Shown: piece after piece, positions 10,813 through 21,451 of the stretch
How the letters are laid out: each line of letters opens with the position of its first letter
How positions within the stretch are numbered: the first letter of the stretch is position 1
Source of the DNA: Drechmeria coniospora
Taxonomy: Eukaryota > Ascomycota > Sordariomycetes > Hypocreales > Ophiocordycipitaceae
Length of the DNA: 64,000 nucleotides
Direction of reading: 5' to 3'
Assembly (NCBI RefSeq): GCF_001625195.1
Contig: NC_054389.1
Coordinates: forward strand, 9,234,520-9,298,519
Position numbers and translations under genes: made by a program
Notes under the pieces: model-generated
What the model saw: only the letters and a program-made list of their open reading frames with translations
Told to the model about the DNA's origin: nothing
The model's database searches: none

Positions 10813-12433
10813 GTATTTTGATAGTTTGCTTTGGACGCTCGAGCCTCCATGGTACATTCAGCAACGTGTATTCGTACGACAGGTTGACTTGGCTACAGTA
10901 GATAGCAAATATTAGACTCTAACATTCCTTCATGAGTGATTTTTTTTTTGAAAATCCGAGGCAGCTTCAGGGCACGGGTGAAGCAGTTTACGATACTTTG
11001 ACAGGTAGTGGCCATGTTATCATCCCAGTGCTTCAGCAAGTTTTAAAAAATATCGAATCGAAACTGTGATATGCCGGTGCTATCAGCCACATTCGCAAAG
11101 GTTCTACATGAGAATTATCAATAATAATACAGAGTCAAATCGTGATGAAAGTGCACTGTTGAAGCTTTGGAATGTGGCATTAGGTTGTACGGGATTTGCA
11201 CACAATGCGAAATATGTAACTGCAGAGTTCATGGGAATCAACATTTGCAACGGTCTCATTCGCCACCGGACAGCGGACTCGTAAACAAATCAGATCGGCG
11301 ATGAAGATTATAATTGCAATATCATTTCTCTTGTTCCATGTGCATAACCGAGCATGCAACCGGATGACTGCATCTACCAGGGCCTTGCGACGGCACCCGT
11401 TGCCGCTTGGCAATGGATTTTGGTGCACATGGGTCAAGCATTGTCGTTGATTTGCTCGTAAGGCCTTGTGGAATTCGCTGGACGAAAAGTTATCCGGTAT
11501 TTGGGGCGGGCTGTTTTGTAAGACGGCAAATAAAATGCGATCAACATTGAAAAAGCTGCCTGTCTTGATATCGTGAGGGTATGTAAAGTAAGCAACCAGT
11601 TCTGCCTCGGTGGTGGGGGGCAAACCGCCGTGGACGGTTTGCCGACCCTTGGACCCTTGACAATAGGGGCAGTCTCGCGTAGCAATCCTGCCTTCAACTG
11701 ACACACAGCTATTGACTCCGAGAACCGAACGAATGAAATCACGGGACTATTCTCCGCATTCTGCTTATATATGCAGCTGACGGCCAGGGTGCTATGCGTT
11801 CGCAATCTTGTTAGGCATAGCTTGTTTTGCCGACTGTGCGAATCGGCCAGCAGCTGCTTGCCAGTGACGAGTTGAAACATACGAGCGTCTCTTTCTAGCC
11901 CATCACATCTTGAGGTCCTGTCTGGATGAAAGCCGCAGCTTGCCACTCGACCAGATCTATACAAGCTCGTACTCGGCACACACCCTCTCTAGATGCGACT
12001 GCCGGACGCTCAACGTTACTCGAGACCCCTGTGCTGCATGGGATGTACTGCAGGAGGACAGCTCAGCCCGCCACGGTGCACGCAGCCAAGGAAATTTGCC
12101 ACTAGATGGTTCGAGCCCTGGGATAAGTTTCGGGCTGTGCTGCTGGCTGTGTGAAACAATGACGAAAGGAAACGCTGCCGCGATGATCTAGGGACGGGAC
12201 AAAGGCGGAGAGTGATGGGTACGTGAGCATGGACGACAAGTCTGTTTACGTACGAATAGATGGAGGAAAAAGTAGATGATACTACGCGTAGTACTCGGAC
12301 CGTTCGATGAAGCAAGTATATAATTACATGTGTACAGTAGTGTGGATTTCGTAGACGGCCACGATGCTCTTGGCATGACGTTGGGCAGCTAGCTCGACAG
12401 AACGACGGGATTGTGCAATCACCATACGCGAAC
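10813..12433. other. Intergenic region, 1.6 kb, no gene supported
   Basis: Between two plus-strand genes of the cluster. Minus-strand open frames at 11180-11704 and 11434-11979 overlap each other, lack a recognised domain, and the first opens only with GTG. I regard them as chance. The right end must hold the promoter of the PLP-enzyme gene. Confidence 0.55.
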
Positions 12434-14262
12434 ATGTCCCCTCCCGCCCCCTACGCTCACGGCATGGCGGTGCCCGACAGGTTACATGCCGTATCCGTCC
12501 AGATCGCCTCTTGGCAGGATGTTTGCGCCATTGCCGTCGCCGACGAAGAGGCCCTCAAGACGTTGCGGAACGGGTATCCCAGGTCCTACGTCCACAAAAG
12601 CATCCGAGCCGTAGGTTCCGTCGTGTTCCGCTACAACTTCCCGCGCACGCTCGACTCCGCTTACGTGTGGCATGATATGAAAAGCTCATCGCTGCGTGCG
12701 AGCGAGAATTCTCCCTCCGAGGACGCACGCTCATGCTTTTCTCAAACCCAGTTGCCGCTCGCGGCTGCCGGGCCTACATGAGCTCGACGGCGAGGCACGG
12801 GGCCAGTGCGGCGTTGCCGGAGAGCATCTCACTTTGCCGAATCGAATTTGGCACGGCGACGATGCCGGAGCACAAGCTGCACCTGCCACCTCTGTATGCC
12901 GCCATCTACCCACCACATCTGTCGCGAGCTGCTTCTCTGTTCTGGCGGTTGACGGGAACGGGAATCTCATCGCGCCAGGCCGGGCGTTGCCTCCAGGCCC
13001 TGGACCGGATCCGACAAGTGGACGAGAAGGTGGAAGGGGCCATGTCGTTGGCGGTCAGCAACCCGTCTCATTCCGCCTATGACCTCATCCGTGCTCGTCT
13101 CGCTCTGCTGGCGGAGCGAGCGCCGGTGGGTGGTGCTCGAGCGCGCAAGGTCACGGGCGAGGACGTTCACCTGTACCCGTCGGGCATGTCGGCCATCTAC
13201 CACACGCATCATCTGCTCCTCGACTGGCGGGGCGCCGAGAGTATCGTCATGGGATTCACGTACGAGCTGACGATGAAGATGATGGAAGCGTTTGGACCGT
13301 CCTATCGCTTCTTCAGCGGCGGGACCGACGGCGAGATGGACGAGTTTGAACGTCACCTCGAGGCAACGGCCGAGCGAGGCGCTACGATCCAAGCGGTGTG
13401 GTGCGAGTGCGCGTCCAACCCTCTGCTGCGGACGACCGACCTGGCGCGGTTGCGGAGACTCGCCGACAAGTACGACTTTGTCCTTGTCGTGGACGACACC
13501 ATAGGCACGTGCGCCAACGTGGACGTGCTGAGCGTTGCGGATATTGTCGTCACGTCTCTGACCAAGTGGTTCAACGGGTTCGCCGACGTGCTCGCCGGCA
13601 GGTGAGTTTTTCCCACGGCCACCGAGGCCGTCCGAAATAGGACAAAAGTTGGTGGAAAGCTTACCCTTGCTGCCATTTTGTTGTGTAGCATCATTCTGAA
13701 CCCCAACTCGGCACACTATGGCGAGCTGAAAGGGATCCTCGACGGCTCCTACGTCAACAACCTGCACGTCGACGACGCGGCGCAGCTGGAGAAGAACAGC
13801 CGCGACTTCCTGCAGCGCGTGGCACGGGTCAACGAGACGGCCGAGCATCTCGTCGATCGCATGGTACCTCTGGCGGCAGATCCGCGCAGCATCGTCAGCA
13901 AGGTCTACTATCCGAAACTGTGCTGGTCGGCGGCCAACTACCGAGCACGCATGCGGCCGGCGACGGACGAATTCGCCCCAGGCTATGGCGGCCTTTTCAC
14001 CATCGAATTCGACACGGTGCGGGCGGCGGCCCGCTTCCTCGACGCCGTGCCACTGCACAAGGGGCCATCGATTGGGGCCAACGTGACGCTCGTGCTGCCG
14101 TACGTGCAGATGGTCTTTCAGACGGAGAAGGAGTGGGCGGCACGCAACGGCGTGAACGAGACCATCGTGCGCATCTCGGTGGGGTTGGAGGACAGGGAGG
14201 CATTGCTGCGATGCATCCTGCTGGCATTGGAGGAGGCCGAGCAGCTGCAGGCTCGGTTGTGA
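12434..14262 (+). CDS. Cystathionine gamma-synthase-like PLP enzyme
   Basis: Three exons (12434-12610, 12685-13601, 13689-14262), 555 aa; both junctions restore frame and family sequence. The N-terminal part (HAVSVQIASWQDV, NGYPRSYVHKSIRALIAACE, LMLFSNPVAARGC) matches the extra region of fungal Str2-type cystathionine gamma-synthases. The Cys/Met-metabolism PLP fold follows: DVHLYPSGMSAIYHTHH, WCECASNPLLRTTDL, VVDDTIGTCAN and SLTKWFNGFADVLAG with the Schiff-base lysine. Housekeeping members join O-acyl-homoserine and cysteine. In several fungal clusters related enzymes perform gamma-substitutions that build unusual amino acids. The neighbourhood and the altered N-terminal consensus favour a specialised paralog, but a primary Str2 role cannot be excluded without a genome-wide count. 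Start ATG 12434 is the first in the open frame. Confidence 0.9.
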
Positions 14263-15731
14263 GAGAATGAGAGTCGTGATGCACAAGGCCTACGCGACAC
14301 GTACGTTTCAGGTACGTACACGTGCGAGCACAGAGGAGCGAATTACAGCCCATAAAGATATAAGCGTACATGTACCGAGTACTGGTAGATGCACCGCTTT
14401 CCATAGATGTACATGTACATCGTCGCTTGTCATGGCGATGATGAGTCTCGGCTGGTGGCACCTGCCTCGTGGCCTGGTGACGTATACAATTATGTTCGTC
14501 CTGTCAGTGCTGGGAAATGCAGGCAGGTGCGAAGATCTGGTACCGGCATCTTGAGGAAGGCGTCACCGACTGTGCTCGTTGTACTCGGTATGGTATGCAC
14601 CATACATGGGGTGTGTGAAGTATCGGTGTGTGCCTACGAATGAGCAAGCGAGTGAGCAGTTTGCAACTTTGAAGGTGATTGATGGTATCACGAACTGGGC
14701 AAGGCGTGTTCGGGTCACATTCGGGTGTACGACTTGCTCGTTGGTCTCCAGCTGGATCCGTCGCCGACCATCGGAGGAGTGAAAGCATCGAACGAAACAC
14801 GACCTTTCTCTCGATGAGCCGAGGCGGGGGGGGGGGGAGGGGGGGGGGGCAAAATTGACCTCAATTGTGACGTCCTTGCTGTGCAGATGCATGACGTTTG
14901 AGGTGTTTGAACCCAGGTATCTGGAGGATGCGTCATTATCAACCAACCCCTGACTTTTACCGTGTATGCAGGACCAATGTTTTGTCGACATACTGTATAC
15001 ACTGGCAACGCTAGATTGTATGCGAGTACAGCAGGATCGTACAATGTATAACGTAAATAGAGTGCGAGTAATACGGCACTCCGTACTCCGTACTGTTATC
15101 TGTTCTGCATCGGTACGGTACGCGAGTGGTGCTGGGGGGTACAAACAGGTATTACCCAGTATGGACTATGGAGTATTACGGTGTATTAATTACGGAATTC
15201 ATGTAGTTATTCAGCATTTAATTGATCAATAAGATATTCACGGCGGGGGTTTGGGGGCTGATTATATTTCATTGAGTCGCAAAACGGTTAGCAGCTTAAA
15301 TCCCGCCACCGTCTCCCGCTCGAGCCGGCCCGCGCGAGCTGTGGCACACGGAAGGATGGCTGCATCAACAGGCCAATGCGACCTTCCCGTTTCGTGAATG
15401 AGAATGGTCAGCCACAAATCATCTACCATATACATGTATGTACTGTAATACACCTGCTACGAACAAATAGGCGGTCAAGATGTCAGGACACTGTGTCTCA
15501 TCAAAGCCGATACCAGCAACACAATAAACTCTCCTCTCTACTATACCTGCGCTCTATGAACCCCCCCCGGAAACGCGGCCGCCGGTTCGTCACGTCGGAA
15601 ATCATCCGAGGCAGCGACACATCTCATAAGACCCCTACCTACACGTACGCCATAGGTTTGTCTACAGAGTGTCCGTAGGGGGCACACGTATCTGTGTTTG
15701 GAGCCCTTGCAGTGATGCGAACAGGGGCCAC
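14263..15731. other. Intergenic, convergent, 1.5 kb
   Basis: Between the 3' ends of the PLP-enzyme gene (+) and the TauD-like gene (-). Contains the G-run at 14826-14849 and scattered ACTCCGTAC words near 15080; no gene recognised. Confidence 0.6.
14826..14849 (+). repeat. Poly-G tract with one interruption
   Basis: Twelve G, one A, eleven G. Prone to slippage or sequencing error; could also form a G-quadruplex on this strand. Confidence 0.9.
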
Positions 15732-17056
15732 CTACGGAAGTCTGCAGTTGCCCCTGCCGTTGGCCTCCTCCTCGGCCAAAGCCTCGCTCCTTAGCTTGCT
15801 GGATGGGTCGAAAAAGGTACGCTCTCCGATGCCGACGACGCGATGGCCAGTGCGCGGGCCCATGCCGGCGTGATCCAGAATCGCGCTGTGGAACACCGAC
15901 CGGTTGTCCCAGATGGCTAGAGCGGGCAAGTCCTAGTCAGTCACTGGGTGAAGCTTCTCGCTCGGGCGTTGCGTTCCGACCTCGCCAACTCACCGACGTC
16001 GTACGGGTTCCTCCACTGATGACGCAACTGCAGGTCGTGATTCTCGACAATCAGCTGCAACAGCCAGTCCTGCAGCCGGCGGCTCTCGTCTGGCAGCAGC
16101 TCGTTCACTCGCTTGAAATCGCCGCCGATGCCGAACAAGGCCTTCCATCCAGTCACCGGGTTCGTCCGCACCATCGGGTGCACCGCGCTGAGCTCCGACC
16201 CAGTGTTGCCAGGGCTGCCCCGCGGCTCTGTGTAGATCTCAATCCCCTTTTCCCGACAGGTCACGGCGTATTGCGTCTGCGCCATTGTCACCGTCAGGCC
16301 CTCGAGGAATCGACGGTACGCCGGTGAGATGCGCTCGAGGAGGCCGTACGAGGACACCCACATGGTGTCTGTTCATTCCGAGTTAGTTGCTGCCCTTTGC
16401 CTCGTTCGCCAACGGGAGCCGAGTCGGGAAAAGAAAGTGGGAAACGCACCGCCCCCTGTTGCTGGTGCCTGGACCACCTTCAGGGACGAATAATCGGATG
16501 GGTGCGATTCGTAGCTGATGTCGGCGTGCCAGCTGCCACGCGTGCCCAGGAGTCTCTCGGCCTGAATCCTGAAGATGTCCAGCGCCGCACCCTTGGACCT
16601 GTCCGAGGTGATGATGTTCACGTTCGGGTCGTCATCGGCGTTGCCGTGCACCAGCGGATGGATGTGAAGGTGCGACTCGCTCGGCTTGCCCGAGAGCTGG
16701 CCCATGCGCTGGATGAGTTCCTTTTGCAGGTCGTCGGTGAGGTCGGTTTGGGCGCGGAAGAAGACGGCACCACGCCTCGAAGCTGCAGCTCGGTTTAGTC
16801 ACCCAGCCCTCCGGTGCCGGACCAAGCGGCCACATGGAGCAGGTGAGGAGCGAGCCATATGCTTACTGGTGATGGCAAGATCCCGAATGAGATCGTCAGA
16901 GTTTGGAGCCCGAAGCCATTCTGCCACGTTGGCGTCCGGAAACTCGGTTCCAACCATCGGCGTGACGAGTCTGGATGTGAACTGGGAGAGCACACCCTTG
17001 AGCTGGGGCGGTTCCGCCTTCAGGCCGCCTCCAGTCCCGACTTTATCGTGAGCCAT
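15732..17056 (-). CDS. TauD/TfdA-family 2-oxoglutarate dioxygenase
   Basis: Four exons (17056-16867, 16788-16450, 16368-15994, 15916-15732), 362 aa. The order is typical of alpha-ketoglutarate-dependent taurine/sulfonate dioxygenase-like enzymes: RRGAVFFRAQTDLT, HIHPLVHGN, GSWHADISYESHPSDYSSL with the metal-binding H-x-D, then AIWDNRSVFHSAI with the distal His and HRVVGIGER with the 2-oxoglutarate-binding Arg. For the last junction I chose the acceptor that gives NPYDVAIWDNR, because the nearer upstream AG shifts the frame. It hydroxylates or oxidatively cleaves a small acid or amine; substrate not predictable. It is a different subfamily from the dioxygenase at 7483-9017, so the cluster has two distinct oxygenation steps. 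It is divergent from the aminotransferase gene, sharing an 806-nt promoter. Confidence 0.92.
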
Positions 17057-17862
17057 GGGTGAGTGAGAGGGAATATTAGCTCGCAAATGGCACTTCTTTC
17101 CGGAAACAAGGTGTATGTGGATGCTTCATATGCTTGTACGTTGGTGTCCAGAGGGTGACAAGCATTTCGTTTCGCCCATCAATTCGGTTTAATAGTCATG
17201 GCATCGGCTCCCTATCCTCCTGTTGAGATATTTTCCCCTCACAAATATCCTGCCAAGCCCTATGCGTGGCAAGACGGGAGAGGAAACACGCTGGCAGGTG
17301 GACTCATTGAGAGCATGGATGTGATGAGACAGCTTGCAGCACCTGCCTGCCAGTACTGATTCAGTCGGACACGCCACAGGACACCCGACTCCTCCTGTTT
17401 CGTACCGAGTGCCGGCAGTTGTGGCCGGCAGAGTAGGGATCAGGTTAAACTGCAGGTTGTCCTGACGGGCCGCATGAAGTGAACCCGAACTCGTGCGCCG
17501 GTCCGGACTCGGGTCTGTGCAGATAGATTGGCAACCTGTCGTCATCAAAAACACCAGCTGAAAAATCGAAAAGAGCAATGATGACCGGCATGAGGAAGCC
17601 ATGTACGCTGTATCATGCAGCTGAAAGTGAAACCAGACAAAGTCAGCGTACCATCACCCATCACCCATCACCTATCGCCTATCGCCTTCGCCCGGTGCGT
17701 CATGGCCGTTCCGATGGAGGTCCATAATCCATGGCTCAACTTCTGCACCTTCATGTGGATGTAGGTTTTTGCATTGGTGACGGCTGAGAAACCCTTTGTT
17801 TGGCGTCTTCCGTCGCTCAGCGCCTCACCCCATTTTCGAATGCTTCCCTGGTACCCTTCACG
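17057..17862. promoter_or_regulatory. Shared divergent promoter, TauD-like/aminotransferase
   Basis: All sequence between the start codons of two oppositely transcribed genes. Near 17651-17690 there are short imperfect repeats (ATCACCC, CCTATCG). No specific regulator site could be assigned. Confidence 0.5.
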
Positions 17863-19507
17863 ATGAACAATTCATTCACGGCCTCGCCGCACCCTTTTGA
17901 GGGGATTATCGAGGGACAGCTAGGTCAGGGAACTTGAGAAGTAATTTCACCACACATGGAGGAAACTGACTTTTGCATCAGAGACCGGCAGTACTCTTCA
18001 GGCGCTCTACCTCAAAGATCCGCATGCGGAAAAGACGAACCTCTTGCGTGGGTCGTATCAGGCCAGCGTCGGGACTCCATTTGTCCCGAAATGTGTCATG
18101 CTGGTCAATTCTACGGGGCCCGCTGAAATGTGATAAACATGAATGGTTCTGACAAAGGCTACAGGCTCGTGAGAAAATACTGCGAGACCCAGCCTGGCAT
18201 CATGACTATCTACCCTTTCTTGGCGCATCGGGTCTTTTGAAGGCTGGGGAGGAGCTCTTCTTCGGAAGGCAATGCCCACTGACAAAACTGCAACGGTAAG
18301 CCATTAGATCCAGCCCCTTACTCTTTTCATTTTGCCTTGTCACAATGCATGGCATGTGCCATGGCTGAGCTTCTCGCAGTGTTGCCTCGATGCAGACGGT
18401 CGGTGCGACGGGCGCAATCCACATGGGAGGTCGCTTTCTACAGATGCACTATCCCCCTTGGCTGGGACAGAACAACAGCACAATTTACATGCCTAAAGAA
18501 ACGTGGGGTATGTATATGTGCAATATATCGAGGGCCAATGTTGACTTCCAACCCTGCCGTGCAGTCAACCACCGAAGCCTTGTCAAAACTCTCGGTATCC
18601 AGCCCCATGACCTGCCCTACTATAACGCGAGCGTCAAGTCTCTGGACTGGGAAAGGTACAAATCAGCAGTCGAGTCCCTGCCCAGGCAATCCGTCATACT
18701 CGTCCAAACTGGGGCCCATAACCCCACGGGCTGCGACCCAACCCGCGACCAGTGGGTGCAGTTGATTCAGATCTTCGTGGCCAGGGGGCACTTTGCCTTT
18801 CTCGACTGCGCATACTTGGGGCTCGCCTCCGGAGATGCAGAAGCGGACGCGAGCGTCATTCGAATGTTTGTCACCGCCACCGTCCCGCTCCTGTTGGCCG
18901 CAACCTTTGGCAAATCCTTTGGCTTGTACGGTGAACGCGTGGGGATGCTCAGCGTCATTGCGCCGAACACGGAAGTCAGGGGAAAGATTCAGAAGCAAAT
19001 GGTGCTGATGGCCAGATCAGAGACTGGCAGCTGCCCGTCGTTTGGAGCCAAAGTTGTCGAGACTGTGTTGGGAGATGACTTGATCAAGAATCAGTGGTCC
19101 GAAGACGTCAACGGGGTGGCGGCGAGCTTGCAGAATCGCCGACAAATCTTGCGCCATTCATTGGAGCGCCTGCGGACGCCTGGAGACTGGAACTTTATCA
19201 CTCAACAAGTCGGCATGTTCTCGTGAGCCTTCTCTCTCTTCCTGCAGCTGATTTTGCCAATTGGGAGCCCTTTCTCACCGATCCCTCTAGCCATCTCGAC
19301 TTTACACCCTCTCAGGTGCAATATCTGCGAGAGGAACATCACCTCTACCTGGACCAAAACAGTCGCATCTCATTCGCGTACGTATCCAAAAACTCACATG
19401 GTATGTTTCAATGAAGCTGACAAATTGGCCGCAGTGCGATTGATGAGCGAGGAATTCAACGGGTTGCTCACGGGATTCATGACATGATGCAGAAGCATGT
19501 GGCGTAG
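17863..19507 (+). CDS. Aspartate aminotransferase-like enzyme (class I PLP)
   Basis: Seven exons (17863-17923, 17982-18094, 18165-18295, 18380-18507, 18565-19222, 19291-19377, 19435-19507), 416 aa, close to cytosolic aspartate aminotransferase length and without a mitochondrial presequence. Hallmarks: DPHAEKTNLLRGSY near the N-terminus, HDYLPFLGASGLLKAGEELF, QTVGATGAIHMGG, HNPTGCDPT (cofactor Asn), FLDCAYLGLASGD (cofactor Asp and Tyr), GKSFGLYGERVG with the Schiff-base lysine, and NSRISFA with the C-terminal substrate-carboxylate Arg. All catalytic positions appear retained. It interconverts amino and 2-oxo acids; divergence from the consensus (GKSFGLYG instead of AKNFGLYN) and its cluster location suggest a specialised substrate (inference). 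Confidence 0.92.
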
Positions 19508-20040
19508 AACTCAACAAGCCGATCCGATGCATCCACCGCCATCACTCTGGGATAGACTCATGTTGCATTGCCATGAGAATTACATACGTATCGATGGCCA
19601 ATGTTGGCCATGTCATTAAATTCACTGCAGTTGAAGGCGTTCGATGCTCATTGCTGAAGGTCGAGTGTAGGCACCAGCCAAACGTACCAAACAGAAGAAC
19701 ACATCCCGACTTTCCCGGGGATCCAATTCGACTACTTCGCTGTCATATATACATATAGATAAAAAAATCCATGCAATACTGTGCATGAAGAACCCATTGC
19801 CATCTCTAGACTCGTCAAAGATGCCAGTCAGCGGTGCCCAGTATACACCAAGCTGAAGCCATTGTGTGTGCGGACCCCTTGCACCGACAAAAAGTGGGTC
19901 CCGGACCGGAGGTCGGAGGACGGGACTTGCATATTCCGGACTCCGACCAAGAAAAAATTTGGATGATTTTCTCGTCGAGCCGCTGCACGACAAACCCCAC
20001 CACCATACATTCATCCGCCCGAACGCCGCACAGCACAGCC
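19508..20040. other. Intergenic, right boundary of metabolic cluster
   Basis: Separates the aminotransferase from a housekeeping ribosome-biogenesis gene on the same strand. It should contain the terminator of the first and promoter of the second; no other element recognised. Confidence 0.6.
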
Positions 20041-21241
20041 ATGGTCATGGCGCCGTCAAAAGAAGTCGCCGTCGCCGGCTCTAATGCCATGGACTCTGTC
20101 GACCCCGATCAGGTATTTCCTCGCTCCTCGTCGCTCGCTTAGCGTCGTCATCCGCTAACTGTCGCAGACCCTCAAGGCTTCCAAGGCTCTCCTCGCCCAC
20201 ATCAAGAAGGCGGCAAAGGAGAGCAGCGGGGAATCAAGCAAGAAGAACCTGCTCGACGACGAGGACGACGAAGACCTTTCCGACATGCCCATCTGGCTGA
20301 CGCTCACGACGAAGCGCCACATCACCGACAAGGCGCGCCTGCAGCCAGGCAAGATTCCGTTGCCGCATTCGCTCAACGGCGACGGTCAGCCGACGACCAT
20401 TTGCGCCATCGTCGCGGACCCCCAGCGTGCGTACAAGAACGTCATCGGCTCCGAAGAGTTCCCCGCCGCGCTCGCCAAGCGCATCACGCGCGTCATCGAC
20501 TTTTCCAAACTCAAGGCCAAGTACGGCCAGTACGAGGCCCAGCGCAAGCTCTTCTCCGAGCATGACATCTTCCTCGCCGACGAGCGCATCATCAACCGGC
20601 TGCCCAAGGTGCTCGGCAAGACGTTCTACAAGACGTCCCTCAAGCGGCCGATACCGGTCGCGTTGGAGGCCAAGCGACGAAAGGTGGACGGCAAGCGGCC
20701 GAAGCGCGACAAGACGAACGAGGACGACCTCAACGTCGGCACCGCGGCCGACATTGCGAAGGAAGTGGAAAAGGCGCTAAGCTCCGCTCTCGTCAGCCTC
20801 TCGCCGTCGACAAACACGGCCGTCCGTGTCGGTTACGCGGCTTGGACGGCCCAGCAGATCGCCGAGAACGTCGAAGTGGTGACCAAGGCTCTCGTCGAGA
20901 AATGGGTGCCGCAGAAGTGGCGCAACGTCAAAAGCGTTCACATCAAGGGTCCCACAACGGCCGCCCTGCCCATCTGGCTGACGGACGAGCTATGGCTCGA
21001 CGACATGGACGTTATCGCCGACGAGGCCGGCTCGGCACAGGCTCTGGAGAAGGCCAACGTGGGCAAGAAGCGCAAGTCCCTCGAGGGTGCTCGTCCGGAA
21101 ACGGATTCGCCCGCGGCCAAGAAGGCGAAGAAGGCTGCACCTAAGACCGAGGGCGACGACGAAGTGCTCGATCAGCAGATCGCCAAGCGCAAGGCATCGT
21201 TGCGGAAACAAAAGGCGGCAGCCAAGAAGGCGATTGAGTGA
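20041..21241 (+). CDS. Ribosome biogenesis protein, ribosomal L1-fold (Cic1/Utp30 type)
   Basis: Two exons (20041-20112, 20168-21241), 381 aa. An L1p/L10e-like domain spans roughly residues 25-300: QTLKASKALLAHIKKAAKE, PIWLTLTTKRHI, ICAIVADPQRAYKN, FLADERIINRLPKVLGKTFYKT, RPIPVAL and the late strand SVHIKGPTTAALPIWL. The C-terminus is lysine-rich with bipartite nuclear/nucleolar signals (PAAKKAKKAAPK, RKQKAAAKKAIE). Yeast relatives Cic1/Nsa3 and Utp30 act in nucleolar pre-ribosome assembly; I cannot separate the two orthologues by eye. The first ATG is used; a second in-frame ATG lies two codons downstream. Confidence 0.88.
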
Positions 21242-21451
21242 TGGCCATGGCACACTGTGCATTGCGCTGGGGTGGCGTTGGGGCGTTACAATGGTCGATT
21301 TCAATGCAGGTAGAATAGACGTATACCGTACATGCCATTACATTATGTACACTACCACCCATGGCCCGCAGCTGCACCTATCGATGCGACTTGCCGGCAA
21401 TGGATGCCGAGTTATGAGAGGGAAGAATGCGAGTGAATGAATAAAAGGGAA

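Noticed and set aside
11180..11979. Two overlapping minus-strand frames in the cluster gap
   Set aside because: The first starts only at GTG, the frames compete with one another, and neither shows domain features or introns.
12100..12130. GGTTCGAGCCC, resembling a tRNA T-arm
   Set aside because: The flanking bases do not form a five-base-pair stem and no acceptor or anticodon arm can be drawn around it.
12967..14286. Minus-strand open frame of 439 codons
   Set aside because: It lies antisense to the PLP-enzyme exons; GC-rich third positions remove stop codons from the opposite strand. No family sequence.
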